Of a stretch of 64,000 nucleotides of DNA, positions 25,053-34,319 are shown one piece after another. The position numbers were made by a program, and so were the translations under genes. The number at the start of each line of letters is the position of its first letter. The stretch's first letter is position 1. The notes beneath the pieces are model-generated. The model was given only the letters and a program-made list of their open reading frames with translations, did no database searches and was not told the origin of the DNA. The stretch is from Thermoplasmata archaeon. Its GTDB lineage: Archaea > Thermoplasmatota > Thermoplasmata > Lutacidiplasmatales > SKW197. Where the stretch lies: NCBI GenBank assembly GCA_038874435.1, contig JAVZCK010000004.1, forward strand, positions 1 through 64,000, in the 5' to 3' direction.

Positions 25053-25758
25053 TTCGCCATGCCTCTATAATTTCCTTACCCTCAACAAATATTAAACCGT
25101 TTTGTTTTGCAAACATCCTTGCATCCTCCTTTTTCATAGCATGGCCATCATCAGCCATAATTTCACAAATTGCGGCAGAAGGGGTAACGCCTGCCATCAC
25201 CATAAGTGCGGTAGCAAGTTCAGTGTGACCTTGCCTTCTAGTGACCAAGCCCTTGCTCGCATTGAGCAATGGCACATGGCCAGGACTCCGAAAGTTGGCT
25301 TTAAGATTCCTCAAGCTCTCTTCTGGTTTGCGGTGGCGGAAGTACTCACCAACAGATTTCCCAAATTCTGAGATTGTAAGGGCTCTATCTCTATCAGTAA
25401 TCCCAGTAAAAGTTCTTCTGTGATTGATTGTTACTGAAAAAGAGCTTTTTGCATCGTACGGAATGTCATAGGGTTCAAGGGCTTTGAGGACACTGTAATC
25501 ATTCCAGCATCTGGAAAGAACATCCGTAAGATAGGGAAGTCCAACTGCCTCCCAGAATTCAGGTGGCACTGTAACGCAGATTAAGCCCCCTCCTTCTTTC
25601 CGCATTTGCCTCACATGCTCATGGGTGACAAACTGGCTACAGATGACAAAATCGGTTTCGTGTTCCCTATCATCTGCATCATATACCAGAACGAATTTGC
25701 CGCTTGCAATGGCTTCTATCGCCTCTTTCAGCATCGGAGGAAGTGTAAGAGAGAACGC

Positions 25759-25778
25759 ATAAAAAGGTTTGTATATTC
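25759..25778. promoter_or_regulatory. Divergent promoters of the rib operon and NosD protein 1
   Basis: CTTTTTAT on the minus strand (25759-25766) is 28 bp before ribB. GTATATTC on the plus strand (25771-25778) is 22-36 bp before the candidate starts of the NosD gene. No space remains for a riboswitch leader, so the rib operon is probably transcribed without a leader. Confidence 0.5.
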
Positions 25779-25795
25779 GAATTGCATCTTTTGAT

Positions 25796-28700
25796 ATGGT
25801 GAGAAGTGTGATGAATCTAAAGAGCAAAATTACACCGAGGGGTCTGCGAAGAAATTGGGAACATAATATCGGCCGCCCCACAAATAGAGTGACGAGTTTG
25901 TTTGGCACTGAGGAGTGGAGAAAGAAAGAACAAAACTTAGAGGAGCAAAGTTGCTGCAAAATTCTGGTCTTTTTTATTGTTATTATTCTTGTGATCAACA
26001 TGCTTATAGTTCTAATATGTCAGAGTAGAAATGTTGGCGAAATGAAAATTATTCAGAATAGTGAATGTGATAAGTCCAAGGCAGTGGATGAATCACTCAG
26101 TGAAATTAAAACTGAGGGCGTCCCACATGCACAAATCTACATAAATGGGAATGAAGGATTCAGTGCCATAAATGGAGTTGTTGGTGGCTCTGGAACACAC
26201 ACAGACCCATATATAATAGAGAAATGGAATATAAACGCAAATGGTAGCAACTACTGTATTTGGATAGAAAACACAAATGCGTATTTTGTCATTAGAGATT
26301 GTTATCTTCATGGTGCAGCAGCGGGAGATAATCCATACGGTTCTGGCATCGCACTTATTAATGTTACAAATGGAAAGATAGAAAACAACAAACTCAGTGG
26401 GAACTCCTATGGTGTTTATTTGTTTTCATCTAGCAATAACACAATAATATGCAACGATGCTTCAGGTAGCTTAGAGGGCATCTATTTATGTTCCTCTAGC
26501 AACAACACAATCGCAAATAACAACGTCACTAGCAACTACTATGGTATCTACTTAGTTTACTCATATAACAACAATATAACTTATAACGATATCTTTGGCA
26601 ACTCATGGAATGGCATCGGTTTGCAAGCTTCTACTGACAACTACATAATGAACAACAGAGTTTTCTACAATTGTTGGCATGGCATCTATTTAGATTCGAC
26701 TAGCGATGGCAACAGCATAACAAACAACAATGTCTCAGGTAATGAGAACGGTATATTTTTTACATCCTCAAACAACCAGATAGCAAACAATAAGGTCTCA
26801 AATAATTTCGGTGCAGGAATTCGTTCAGTGTGCTCTACCAGAAACAACATAACACACAACAATGTGTTTGATAATTGGATTGGCATCTATCTGGATTCAT
26901 CAAGCGATCACATCATCACAAATAACATTATGCAGAACAATAGCATCATGATATGGGGTTGCTCTCTTTCGCATTGGAATACCCACAACATTGATACAAC
27001 AAATCTAGTAAATGGAAAGCCAGTTTATTATTACAAAAATCAAACCACAGGGATGGTGCCATCGGATGCAGGGCAAGTTATTCTAGCGAATTGCACGAAT
27101 ATGACTGTAAATGGATTGAATATCTCTAAATCCTCTGTGGCTATTGAACTCGGTTTTTCCAGCTACAACACTATATCCAACAACAATGTTTCCGCTAACA
27201 ACTACGGCATCCTATTGGATGCCTCAACCTACAACACCGTAACAAACAACACCGCCTCAGTAAACGCATACTACGGTCTCTATTTGTATGGAGCTAGTAA
27301 TAATGACATAACAAACAACACGATTTATAATAACTTGGGCAATGGCATCTATTTGTTTGTTTCAAGTAATAGCAACAACATAACCAACAACTCTGTTACA
27401 GATAACTGCCAGAATGGTATTTCTCTAGATTACTTTAGCAACGACAACACCATAACAAGCAACACGGTTTCTGATAACGCATGGAGTGGCATATATTTGA
27501 GTTATTCGAACAATAACAGCATAATAAATAACAATGCATCGGGCAATGACTATGGTGTCTACACCGAATACTCAAGTAACAATACGCTGACAAACAACAT
27601 TATGTATGGCAATGGAATTATGATTTGTGGTCTGGGAGTTTCCTATTGGAACACTCACAACATTAACACGACAAACCTTGTAAATGGAAAGCCAGTTTAC
27701 TATTATAAGGACCAAACATCTGGTGCGGTTCCATCAAATGCTGGGCAAGTTATACTCGCAAATTGTACAAACATGACTATAAGTGGGTTAAGTGTGGACA
27801 ATGCTTCTGTTGGAATCTTACTTGGTTTCTCCAGTCATACTACCATAATAAACAACAATGTCTCCCACAATACTCATGGTATCTACTTGGTGTGCTCTCC
27901 CAATAATATCATAATGGATAACAATGCTACTTCCAACAGCTATGGTGTCTATGTTGAGTATTCTATAAGTAACCTTATCAAGACCAACAATGCCGCAGGT
28001 AACTACATAGGCATTTACTTGTATAAATCATGCAACAACACACTGACTAACAACACCATGCACCACGATGGAATTGTGATTTGGGGCGATGAGCTAGCCC
28101 ATTGGAATACCCATAATATTGATACAACAAATCTAGTAAATGGAAAGCCAGTTTATTATTATAAAAATCAAACCACAGGGATGGTGCCATCGGATGCTGG
28201 GCAAGTTATTCTAGCGAATTGCACGAATATGACCATAACAGGTTTAAATGTGAGGGATACTTCTGTTGGTATCTTGCTTATTTTTTCCCGTTACACTAAC
28301 ATAACAGACAACAATGTCTCGGGGAACAGCCATGGTATCTACTTGGGGAACGCATGGAACATCACAATAACAAACAACACTGTTACTGATAATAACTACG
28401 GCCTTTATTTAGAATACTCATGGAACATTACCATATCAGGCAATAATGCTTCTAACAACGAATATGGGGTTTATTTGCAGTACTCATCAAAAAACAAAAT
28501 AACGGATAACTGGTTTTGCAACAATGGGAACTATGGGCTGAGCATAATAATGGGTTCAAAAGAAAACTGCGTTTACCATAACAGGTTCATCGGTAATAAC
28601 GGTGCAGGCAAGGGGGTTTCAGGTAACAGCCAGGCGTACGATAGTGTTGGTGGTAACTACTGGTGTGACAATACTTTGCAGGAGGGTAATTATTGGAGCA

Positions 28701-28885
28701 ATTGGGATGGGAATGGCTGGGGTAGTGCGGCTGCATACCCGATAGATGGAGGTGCAGGAGCGAGCGATTGGTATCCACTCTCAAGCCCTGTCAACGAGGG
28801 AACAGCATTCTCCTTCTTGATGCTAGTTTTGGCATGTCTAATTATTGTTTCTAGTAATAGCAGAAAATTCCTCAAGTTTCCATAA
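25796..28885 (+). CDS. NosD-type beta-helix repeat surface protein 1
   Basis: A 1029-aa surface protein. A basic cytoplasmic N terminus is followed by a membrane anchor at about 60-85 (ILVFFIVIILVINML) and then about 850 residues of right-handed parallel beta-helix repeats of the NosD/PbH1 type, Asn-rich with N-x-S/T sites (units like GIYLYSSSNNTITNNNVSGN). A C-terminal block (GGNYWCDNT, NYWSNWDGNGWG, YPIDGGAGASDWYPLSSPV) leads to a final hydrophobic helix (FLMLVLACLIIVSS). The block is shared with NosD protein 2. Three copies of a 134-bp module are embedded. The fold usually binds or processes polysaccharide. The start is uncertain between 25796 and the ATG at 25811. Confidence 0.85.
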   Translation: MVRSVMNLKSKITPRGLRRNWEHNIGRPTNRVTSLFGTEEWRKKEQNLEEQSCCKILVFFIVIILVINMLIVLICQSRNVGEMKIIQNSECDKSKAVDESLSEIKTEGVPHAQIYINGNEGFSAINGVVGGSGTHTDPYIIEKWNINANGSNYCIWIENTNAYFVIRDCYLHGAAAGDNPYGSGIALINVTNGKIENNKLSGNSYGVYLFSSSNNTIICNDASGSLEGIYLCSSSNNTIANNNVTSNYYGIYLVYSYNNNITYNDIFGNSWNGIGLQASTDNYIMNNRVFYNCWHGIYLDSTSDGNSITNNNVSGNENGIFFTSSNNQIANNKVSNNFGAGIRSVCSTRNNITHNNVFDNWIGIYLDSSSDHIITNNIMQNNSIMIWGCSLSHWNTHNIDTTNLVNGKPVYYYKNQTTGMVPSDAGQVILANCTNMTVNGLNISKSSVAIELGFSSYNTISNNNVSANNYGILLDASTYNTVTNNTASVNAYYGLYLYGASNNDITNNTIYNNLGNGIYLFVSSNSNNITNNSVTDNCQNGISLDYFSNDNTITSNTVSDNAWSGIYLSYSNNNSIINNNASGNDYGVYTEYSSNNTLTNNIMYGNGIMICGLGVSYWNTHNINTTNLVNGKPVYYYKDQTSGAVPSNAGQVILANCTNMTISGLSVDNASVGILLGFSSHTTIINNNVSHNTHGIYLVCSPNNIIMDNNATSNSYGVYVEYSISNLIKTNNAAGNYIGIYLYKSCNNTLTNNTMHHDGIVIWGDELAHWNTHNIDTTNLVNGKPVYYYKNQTTGMVPSDAGQVILANCTNMTITGLNVRDTSVGILLIFSRYTNITDNNVSGNSHGIYLGNAWNITITNNTVTDNNYGLYLEYSWNITISGNNASNNEYGVYLQYSSKNKITDNWFCNNGNYGLSIIMGSKENCVYHNRFIGNNGAGKGVSGNSQAYDSVGGNYWCDNTLQEGNYWSNWDGNGWGSAAAYPIDGGAGASDWYPLSSPVNEGTAFSFLMLVLACLIIVSSNSRKFLKFP
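26972..27105 (+). repeat. NosD internal module, copy A
   Basis: Encodes the HWNTHNIDTTNLVNGKPV ... GQVILANCTNMT segment. Copy B at 28100-28233 differs at about 4 of 134 bases by eye, mostly silent. Copy C at 27643-27777 is more diverged. Confidence 0.85.
27643..27777 (+). repeat. NosD internal module, copy C (diverged)
   Basis: The same protein module with INTTNLVNGKPVYYYKDQT, clearly related but with many more silent and replacement changes than copies A and B. It lies between them. Confidence 0.75.
28100..28233 (+). repeat. NosD internal module, copy B
   Basis: Nearly identical to copy A over 134 bp, starting CATTGGAATACCCA and ending ACGAATATGAC. Confidence 0.85.
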
Positions 28886-29033
28886 TCTTTTTACGCTGCA
28901 GCAGGCGGATTCCTACTTTCGACACAGCGCACCATATCCTGGGACAGAGTTCTTAAGCTTTCATTTCCAGAAGCGAACTCGGACAAGCCCAAAACATTTT
29001 TATCCCAAATACGGTTCGGGGTGCGGTGAAACC

Positions 29034-31553
29034 ATGAAAAAGCAACTCCTGATGGCAATGGCAATTGTTTTGGGTTTATTTATGGCTCTGGGAACATCCA
29101 GTTCCACAGCGCAAGCAACTGATTTTCAGGCGACTGCGGAAATTGCATTTATGATCGAGGGTGGCCAGAGAGTACCAGCTCTCACTGAAGGCGACCATGT
29201 AACCCTGCTTGTGACCATAAACAATGTGGGTCTAAACGACATCATCCATCGGAATTTCACACTTTGGATTGGAACTACAAATGAGAACTGGACATTCAAT
29301 GAAACCATAACCATTTCAAAGAAATCCACAACTTCACTGAATTTCACATGGACAGTTCCCACCAATGGGGAATATACGATAAGAGCGTTTGTGGAAGACC
29401 ACGAGATTCCAATGAGCCCAGACACTGTGTTTGTAGGCGAGAAAAAGGCAGAATCACCACTCATTGCAGTAATACCAATTGCATCAATTCTCGGGCTCTT
29501 CATAGCTTTTGGAATGGCATACTGGGTTCTCAAGCAACCGTCAGGCACTGAAAAAATGAGAGCGGTAGCAGATGCAATCAGAGAAGGTGCAGATGCCTTC
29601 CTTAAAAGGCAGTATTCCACGATTTTCATGCTTTCAGCCATTCTTGCAGTCATAATTTTTGTCGTTGTGGGCTTACTTTCTTCTGAAGGATTCGCTCTTG
29701 GTGGAAAAATTGCAGGCGCATTCATCTTTGGTGCCATTTGTTCTGGAATTGCTGGCTATCTCGGAATGTATGTGTCTGTTAGAGCAAATGTGAAGGTGGC
29801 TCAGGCCTCAAGGAAGGATGCAAATCTAGCGTTGCAAATTGCATTGCGTGGGGGTTCAGTGACTGGCTTTGCAGTCGTTGCAATGAGCTTGCTCGGAGTT
29901 TCTGGTCTCTATTACCTCTATGGCTATGGTTCCGACCCAAGAGTTACGCCCTTCCTCATAGTCGGCTTTGGTTTCGGTGCCAGCTTTGTGGCTCTCTTCG
30001 CCCAGCTTGGTGGTGGGATTTACACAAAAGCAGCAGATGTAGGAGCTGACCTCGTAGGTAAGGTAGAGGCAGGAATTCCAGAGGATGACCCGAGAAACCC
30101 TGCGGTGGTTGCAGACCTTGTCGGTGATAATGTGGGTGATTGTGCAGGAAGAGGTGCGGACCTGTTTGAATCAACTGCTGCAGAAAACATCGGTGCAATG
30201 ATTCTTGGTGTTGCCCTTTTCCCATACTTTGGAGTAAATGGAATAATGTTCCCACTTGTGGCAAGAGCGTTCGGTATTTTCGCAACCCTGATAGGAATAA
30301 TGCTTGTAAGATTGCGGGGAAATGAAGACCCATTGAATGCCCTTAACAGGGGCTATTATGCTACTGCAACTTTTGCAGCGATTTTCTTTGGACTCGCCAC
30401 ATATCTAATGCTAGGTGAACACTGGCTGAACTTCTTCATTGCTGGTATCGTGGGAATAATGGCAAGCATTGCGATTGTTTACATCACGCTCTATTACACT
30501 GACAAGAAATACAGGCCAGTTAAGGAAATTGCTGAAGCATCAAGAACAGGTGCGGGCACAAACATAATCACTGGTTTTGCAGTTGGACTTGAATGCACGG
30601 CCTTGCCAGCAATCGTGCTGGGTATTGCACTCATTGTCTCCTTCAAACTCGGAGAATTTACTGGCTTGCCAAATGGGGGTCTCTATGGAACTGCAATTGC
30701 CACGATGGGTATGCTGTCAACAGCCGCCTACATCCTTGCGATGGACACATTTGGCCCGATAACTGACAACGCCGGAGGCATCAACGAGATGAGTGGGGAT
30801 GCACCTAAAGAGGCAGAGAAAATCACGGCAAGGCTGGATGCAATTGGAAACACTACAAAGGCACTTACCAAGGGTTATGCAGTAGGAAGTGCAGGACTTG
30901 CGGCATTTTTGCTGTTCTCAGCTTACCTTGATGAAGTCACAAAGTACACTGGTACAGTGTTCCATGTGGTAGACATAGCAAAAGTAGAAGTGTTTGTGGG
31001 TGCGCTCATGGGTGCGATGCTTGTTTACCTCTTCTCTGGGTTTGCGATAAGAGCAGTGGGCAAGACCGCGTCCTACATAATTCAGGAAGTGCGAAGACAG
31101 TTCAAGGAAATTCCAGGCATCATGGAAGGCAAGGCAAAACCCGACTATGCAAAATGCGTGGACATCACGACAAAAGGCGCTCTGAAGAACATGATTGTGC
31201 CAGGCATTCTTGCTGTTGCAGTGCCTGTTGCAGTTGGTTTGCTGGTGAAGTGGGCATATGTCGGTTATCCTGGAACACCAGGTGCTGAATCAGTGGCTGC
31301 CTTGCTCATGGTTGGTACGATTGCAGGAATAATGCTTGCAAATCTGATGAACAATGGTGGCGGTGCCTGGGACAATGCAAAGAAGTACATTGAGGAAGGA
31401 ATGTACGGCGGAAAGAAGAGCGATGCCCACAAAGCAGCGGTGGTCGGAGATACAGTGGGAGACCCATTCAAGGACACTGCTGGACCAAGCTTGCATGTGC
31501 TCATAAAGTTGCTGAGCACAGTAACGCTTGTGTTTGTGGTGTTGTATATCTGA
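29034..31553 (+). CDS. hppA: Membrane proton pyrophosphatase with N-terminal extracytoplasmic domain
   Basis: An 839-aa ion pump driven by pyrophosphate hydrolysis. Residues 1-28 are a signal sequence. About 35-137 form a CARDB/Ig-like beta domain (VTLLVTINNVGLNDII, NFTWTVPTNGEYTIRAFVED). The pump itself, about 15-16 helices, starts near 143. It has the PPi site DVGADLVGKVEAGIPEDDPR, the VGDNVGDCAGRGADLFE loop and a C-terminal VVGDTVGDPFKDTAGPS. The GNTTKALTKGY segment carries Lys where K+-dependent enzymes have Ala, which indicates the K+-independent, H+-pumping class. The N-terminal domain is unusual; typical enzymes are 660-770 aa. The start is the ATG at 29034 with GGTGA four bases upstream; TTTTTATCCC near 29000 is the likely TATA box. 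The spacer 28886-29033 holds nothing else I recognise. Confidence 0.95.
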   Translation: MKKQLLMAMAIVLGLFMALGTSSSTAQATDFQATAEIAFMIEGGQRVPALTEGDHVTLLVTINNVGLNDIIHRNFTLWIGTTNENWTFNETITISKKSTTSLNFTWTVPTNGEYTIRAFVEDHEIPMSPDTVFVGEKKAESPLIAVIPIASILGLFIAFGMAYWVLKQPSGTEKMRAVADAIREGADAFLKRQYSTIFMLSAILAVIIFVVVGLLSSEGFALGGKIAGAFIFGAICSGIAGYLGMYVSVRANVKVAQASRKDANLALQIALRGGSVTGFAVVAMSLLGVSGLYYLYGYGSDPRVTPFLIVGFGFGASFVALFAQLGGGIYTKAADVGADLVGKVEAGIPEDDPRNPAVVADLVGDNVGDCAGRGADLFESTAAENIGAMILGVALFPYFGVNGIMFPLVARAFGIFATLIGIMLVRLRGNEDPLNALNRGYYATATFAAIFFGLATYLMLGEHWLNFFIAGIVGIMASIAIVYITLYYTDKKYRPVKEIAEASRTGAGTNIITGFAVGLECTALPAIVLGIALIVSFKLGEFTGLPNGGLYGTAIATMGMLSTAAYILAMDTFGPITDNAGGINEMSGDAPKEAEKITARLDAIGNTTKALTKGYAVGSAGLAAFLLFSAYLDEVTKYTGTVFHVVDIAKVEVFVGALMGAMLVYLFSGFAIRAVGKTASYIIQEVRRQFKEIPGIMEGKAKPDYAKCVDITTKGALKNMIVPGILAVAVPVAVGLLVKWAYVGYPGTPGAESVAALLMVGTIAGIMLANLMNNGGGAWDNAKKYIEEGMYGGKKSDAHKAAVVGDTVGDPFKDTAGPSLHVLIKLLSTVTLVFVVLYI

Positions 31554-31568
31554 GACGAACGAGAAACT

Positions 31569-31617
31569 CTTTCTAATTTTTTTCCTCTTTTATTTGTTGT
31601 CTCTTTTTGTTTTCATT
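31569..31617 (+). terminator. T-rich terminator after hppA
   Basis: Several oligo-T runs (TTTTTTT, TTTT, TTTTTG, TTTTC) directly follow the stop codon and precede the TATA-like AATAAATAC (31637-31645) of the next gene. Confidence 0.55.
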
Positions 31618-31678
31618 TCCCGATAACCATCGTTAGAAATAAATACAAAAATACCATTACTGTTTTTGAGGGAATATT

Positions 31679-34312
31679 ATGAAAGAATTGAGCAAAACCA
31701 CGAAAGGAGTGGATATTAGAAATGGCAGAGACAACACCCGTGGTTTTACAAATGGGCTGACAAATGGATTCGCCAACGGGAATGGCTACAGGAATGGGAG
31801 AAAATTGAGAGAAAGCAAAAGCCATGGCAAAGTTCTGGTTGTTTTTGTGCTTGCAATGTTAGTGCTGAGCGTTGTTGCGTTTCTCACATGGCAAAGCAGC
31901 AATGCTGGTGTCATCAAAATAGATGGCAGTTTTGAGGACTGGCAGGGCGTTGAAAAGACCACGAAGGAAAGGGATTTTGGTGTGCCAGAGAACATTGACA
32001 TTGAGGAGTATGCAACAGCAGAAATAGGGAAAAATGTGGCGTTTTATGCAAAGGTTTATGGCAATTTGCTTGCTGGTGATGGTAGATACATTGTTGAGGC
32101 ACCATCAGAAAATCCAGTGTATGTTGCAAATCAAAGGGAGACGGCAATTCCGAATGCAAATGGCAGAGATGTGGCGTATGTGTTTATTGACACGGACAAC
32201 AACCCAACAACTGGCTTCAAGCCCTCTGTTAATTTTGCAGTTGGAGCTGACAAAGCAATAGAAATTGTGGGCAAGAATGGGAAGATAGAGGCAAGCAGAG
32301 TGCTTACATTTGCAGGTGTGGTGCAGCAGGAGTGGAATTGGCACATTTGCGAGAGTGTGGCTGCAGCAACAAATGGGAAGCAAGTGGAGACCATGGCTGG
32401 GAAGAACTTGCTTGGCATCGGTGAAAGTTACGCAGTTTACTTCTACATGATTGACTGGCAGAACATGGAATGCAAGGTCGGGAATGCGTTGCGGTGCGAG
32501 AATGCCAGATTTGCTGTGTCTGGGCTCTACTTTAACCCAGAGACAAGAACGCGAGTGCTTGGCACAGAAGTGGAAACAAAAGGCACACCACATGACCCAA
32601 TCCATATAGATGGGGATGAGGACTTTGCAAATCAGGCACAGATAAATGGTTGGGATGGTGATGGGAGCCAGGGAAATCCTTACATAATTGAGGGATATGA
32701 TATAGATGCGAATGGTGGAGGATATTGCATCTGGATACAGAATACGAACGTGCACTTTGTAATTCGCAACTGCAATTTAACAAATGCAACCCAGAGTAGC
32801 AACATTCCTGGTGGTTGTGGTATTGCACTAGATTCTTTGAATAATGGTACAGTGGAAAATAACAAGTTACTAGGCAACATATTTGGTGTTTATCTTGAAT
32901 TTGTGAATAACATTGTAATTTATAGCAATATTATATCGTCTAACACATTTTATGCTATTTATATTTTATCTTCAACTAATATTAGCCTTTCCGGCAATAT
33001 CATGTTAGCTTCTGGGATTATGATAGACTGTTACAATCTGGATGAATGGACCACACTAGAGATTGAGGAAAACAACATGGTAAATAATAAGCCAGTAAAA
33101 TTCTATAAAAACTGTGAGGGTATGACGGTCTCTGGTGAAGCAGGGCAGGTAATTCTAGCTAACTGCACTGATTGTGTGATTACTGGGCTTAACATTACCA
33201 ATGTGTGTGCTGGAATTTCTATGGGCTATTCAAATAACAATGAAATAACGGGAAATTGTCTAACAAGCAGTTACATGGGGCTGTACCTTATATGTTCAAA
33301 TTATAACAGTATAAGAAACAATACAATTGGCAACAATAGCGATGGAATTTACATATCGTGGTCCACAGAAAATAATGAAATAATGGAAAACAATGTTTCA
33401 AATAATTCAAATGGTATTTCTCTTGGTGTCTCAAAATACACCAAAGTTCATGATAATAATATATCCTGGAATAATCATGGAATTTATCTATTTAGCACAA
33501 CCGAAAGCGAAATAACATCAAACAGAATAATTAACAATAACTATGGTGTCTATTGCCAGTACTCCAGCAATAATATAACCAAGAATTACTTAGAGGGTAA
33601 CTACTATGGAATATTTGCTCGGGACTCTAGCTACAATAACATAACTGGTAACACCGCCGTTGGCAACAATTATTCTATATGTATAGAAAGTTATTGGGAA
33701 GAGTCAGGTTACAACAATATTTCCTCTAACACTGTTTGGAGTAACTACTGTGGAATCTACTTGTTGAATTTTTGGTACGAGTTATATTTCAACAGAATCC
33801 AATACAATAGCATCCGAGATAACTATTACGGAATTTACATAAGGAACTCTACTTTCAACAATATCAGTTATAACGATGTGAGTTCTAATAGATATGGAAT
33901 TTGTGTTAAAGACAATTCGTATCTGAACGAGATAACCTTTAACTGGATTTGCAACAACACAAAGTACGGCATGTACTTTTTTTCCGGGGCAACTTGTAAT
34001 TTTATCTGGTACAATAATTTCATCGGGAACAACGGTGCAAGCAAGGGTGTGAATGGCTCCTGCCAGGCATACGATAGTGTTGGTGGCAACTACTGGTATG
34101 ACACCACAACCAATGAAGGCAACTACTGGAGCAATTGGGATGGTCAGGGCAACGGCACATCAAATGCCTATCCAATTGATGGCGGTGCTGGTGCAAGTGA
34201 CTGGTATCCACTATCAAGCCCTGTGAGCGAGATCTCCTCTATACCGATCCCGGCATTCTTCATCTGCGTGATAGGGCTTGTAATGGCAGTGCGGAAAAGA
34301 CGGGACATATAA
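31679..34312 (+). CDS. NosD-type beta-helix repeat surface protein 2
   Basis: An 877-aa surface protein. The cytoplasmic N terminus has a short N-G repeat (GFTNGLTNGFANGNG), then a membrane helix (about 51-70, VLVVFVLAMLVLSVVAFL). The external part opens with a domain of about 200 residues resembling carbohydrate-binding/DOMON-type sandwiches (IKIDGSFEDWQGV, YVFIDTDNNPTTGF). Next comes HIDGDEDFANQAQINGWDGD and Asn-rich PbH1/NosD helix repeats, then the GNYWSNWDGQGNG / YPIDGGAGASDWYPLSSPV block and a C-terminal anchor (IPAFFICVIGLVMAV) ending in Arg/Lys. GAGGGA precedes the ATG. It shares its C-terminal block and helix modules with NosD protein 1. Convergent with hypF, 7 bp apart. Confidence 0.85.
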   Translation: MKELSKTTKGVDIRNGRDNTRGFTNGLTNGFANGNGYRNGRKLRESKSHGKVLVVFVLAMLVLSVVAFLTWQSSNAGVIKIDGSFEDWQGVEKTTKERDFGVPENIDIEEYATAEIGKNVAFYAKVYGNLLAGDGRYIVEAPSENPVYVANQRETAIPNANGRDVAYVFIDTDNNPTTGFKPSVNFAVGADKAIEIVGKNGKIEASRVLTFAGVVQQEWNWHICESVAAATNGKQVETMAGKNLLGIGESYAVYFYMIDWQNMECKVGNALRCENARFAVSGLYFNPETRTRVLGTEVETKGTPHDPIHIDGDEDFANQAQINGWDGDGSQGNPYIIEGYDIDANGGGYCIWIQNTNVHFVIRNCNLTNATQSSNIPGGCGIALDSLNNGTVENNKLLGNIFGVYLEFVNNIVIYSNIISSNTFYAIYILSSTNISLSGNIMLASGIMIDCYNLDEWTTLEIEENNMVNNKPVKFYKNCEGMTVSGEAGQVILANCTDCVITGLNITNVCAGISMGYSNNNEITGNCLTSSYMGLYLICSNYNSIRNNTIGNNSDGIYISWSTENNEIMENNVSNNSNGISLGVSKYTKVHDNNISWNNHGIYLFSTTESEITSNRIINNNYGVYCQYSSNNITKNYLEGNYYGIFARDSSYNNITGNTAVGNNYSICIESYWEESGYNNISSNTVWSNYCGIYLLNFWYELYFNRIQYNSIRDNYYGIYIRNSTFNNISYNDVSSNRYGICVKDNSYLNEITFNWICNNTKYGMYFFSGATCNFIWYNNFIGNNGASKGVNGSCQAYDSVGGNYWYDTTTNEGNYWSNWDGQGNGTSNAYPIDGGAGASDWYPLSSPVSEISSIPIPAFFICVIGLVMAVRKRRDI

Positions 34313-34319
34313 ACTCCCC

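Noticed and set aside
25735-26001. N-terminal extension of ribB
   Set aside because: The extra 89 residues are unlike the family, overlap the divergent promoter and NosD gene, and a TATA box lies between them and the preferred ATG.
26972-28233. Spaced near-identical repeats as a CRISPR array
   Set aside because: The repeats are 134 bp, in frame and coding for NosD modules; spacing is irregular. No CRISPR array or cas gene seen anywhere in the window.
28845-29033. Longer N terminus for the pyrophosphatase
   Set aside because: It would overlap the NosD gene and place the signal peptide internally; the ATG at 29034 has a good ribosome-binding site.
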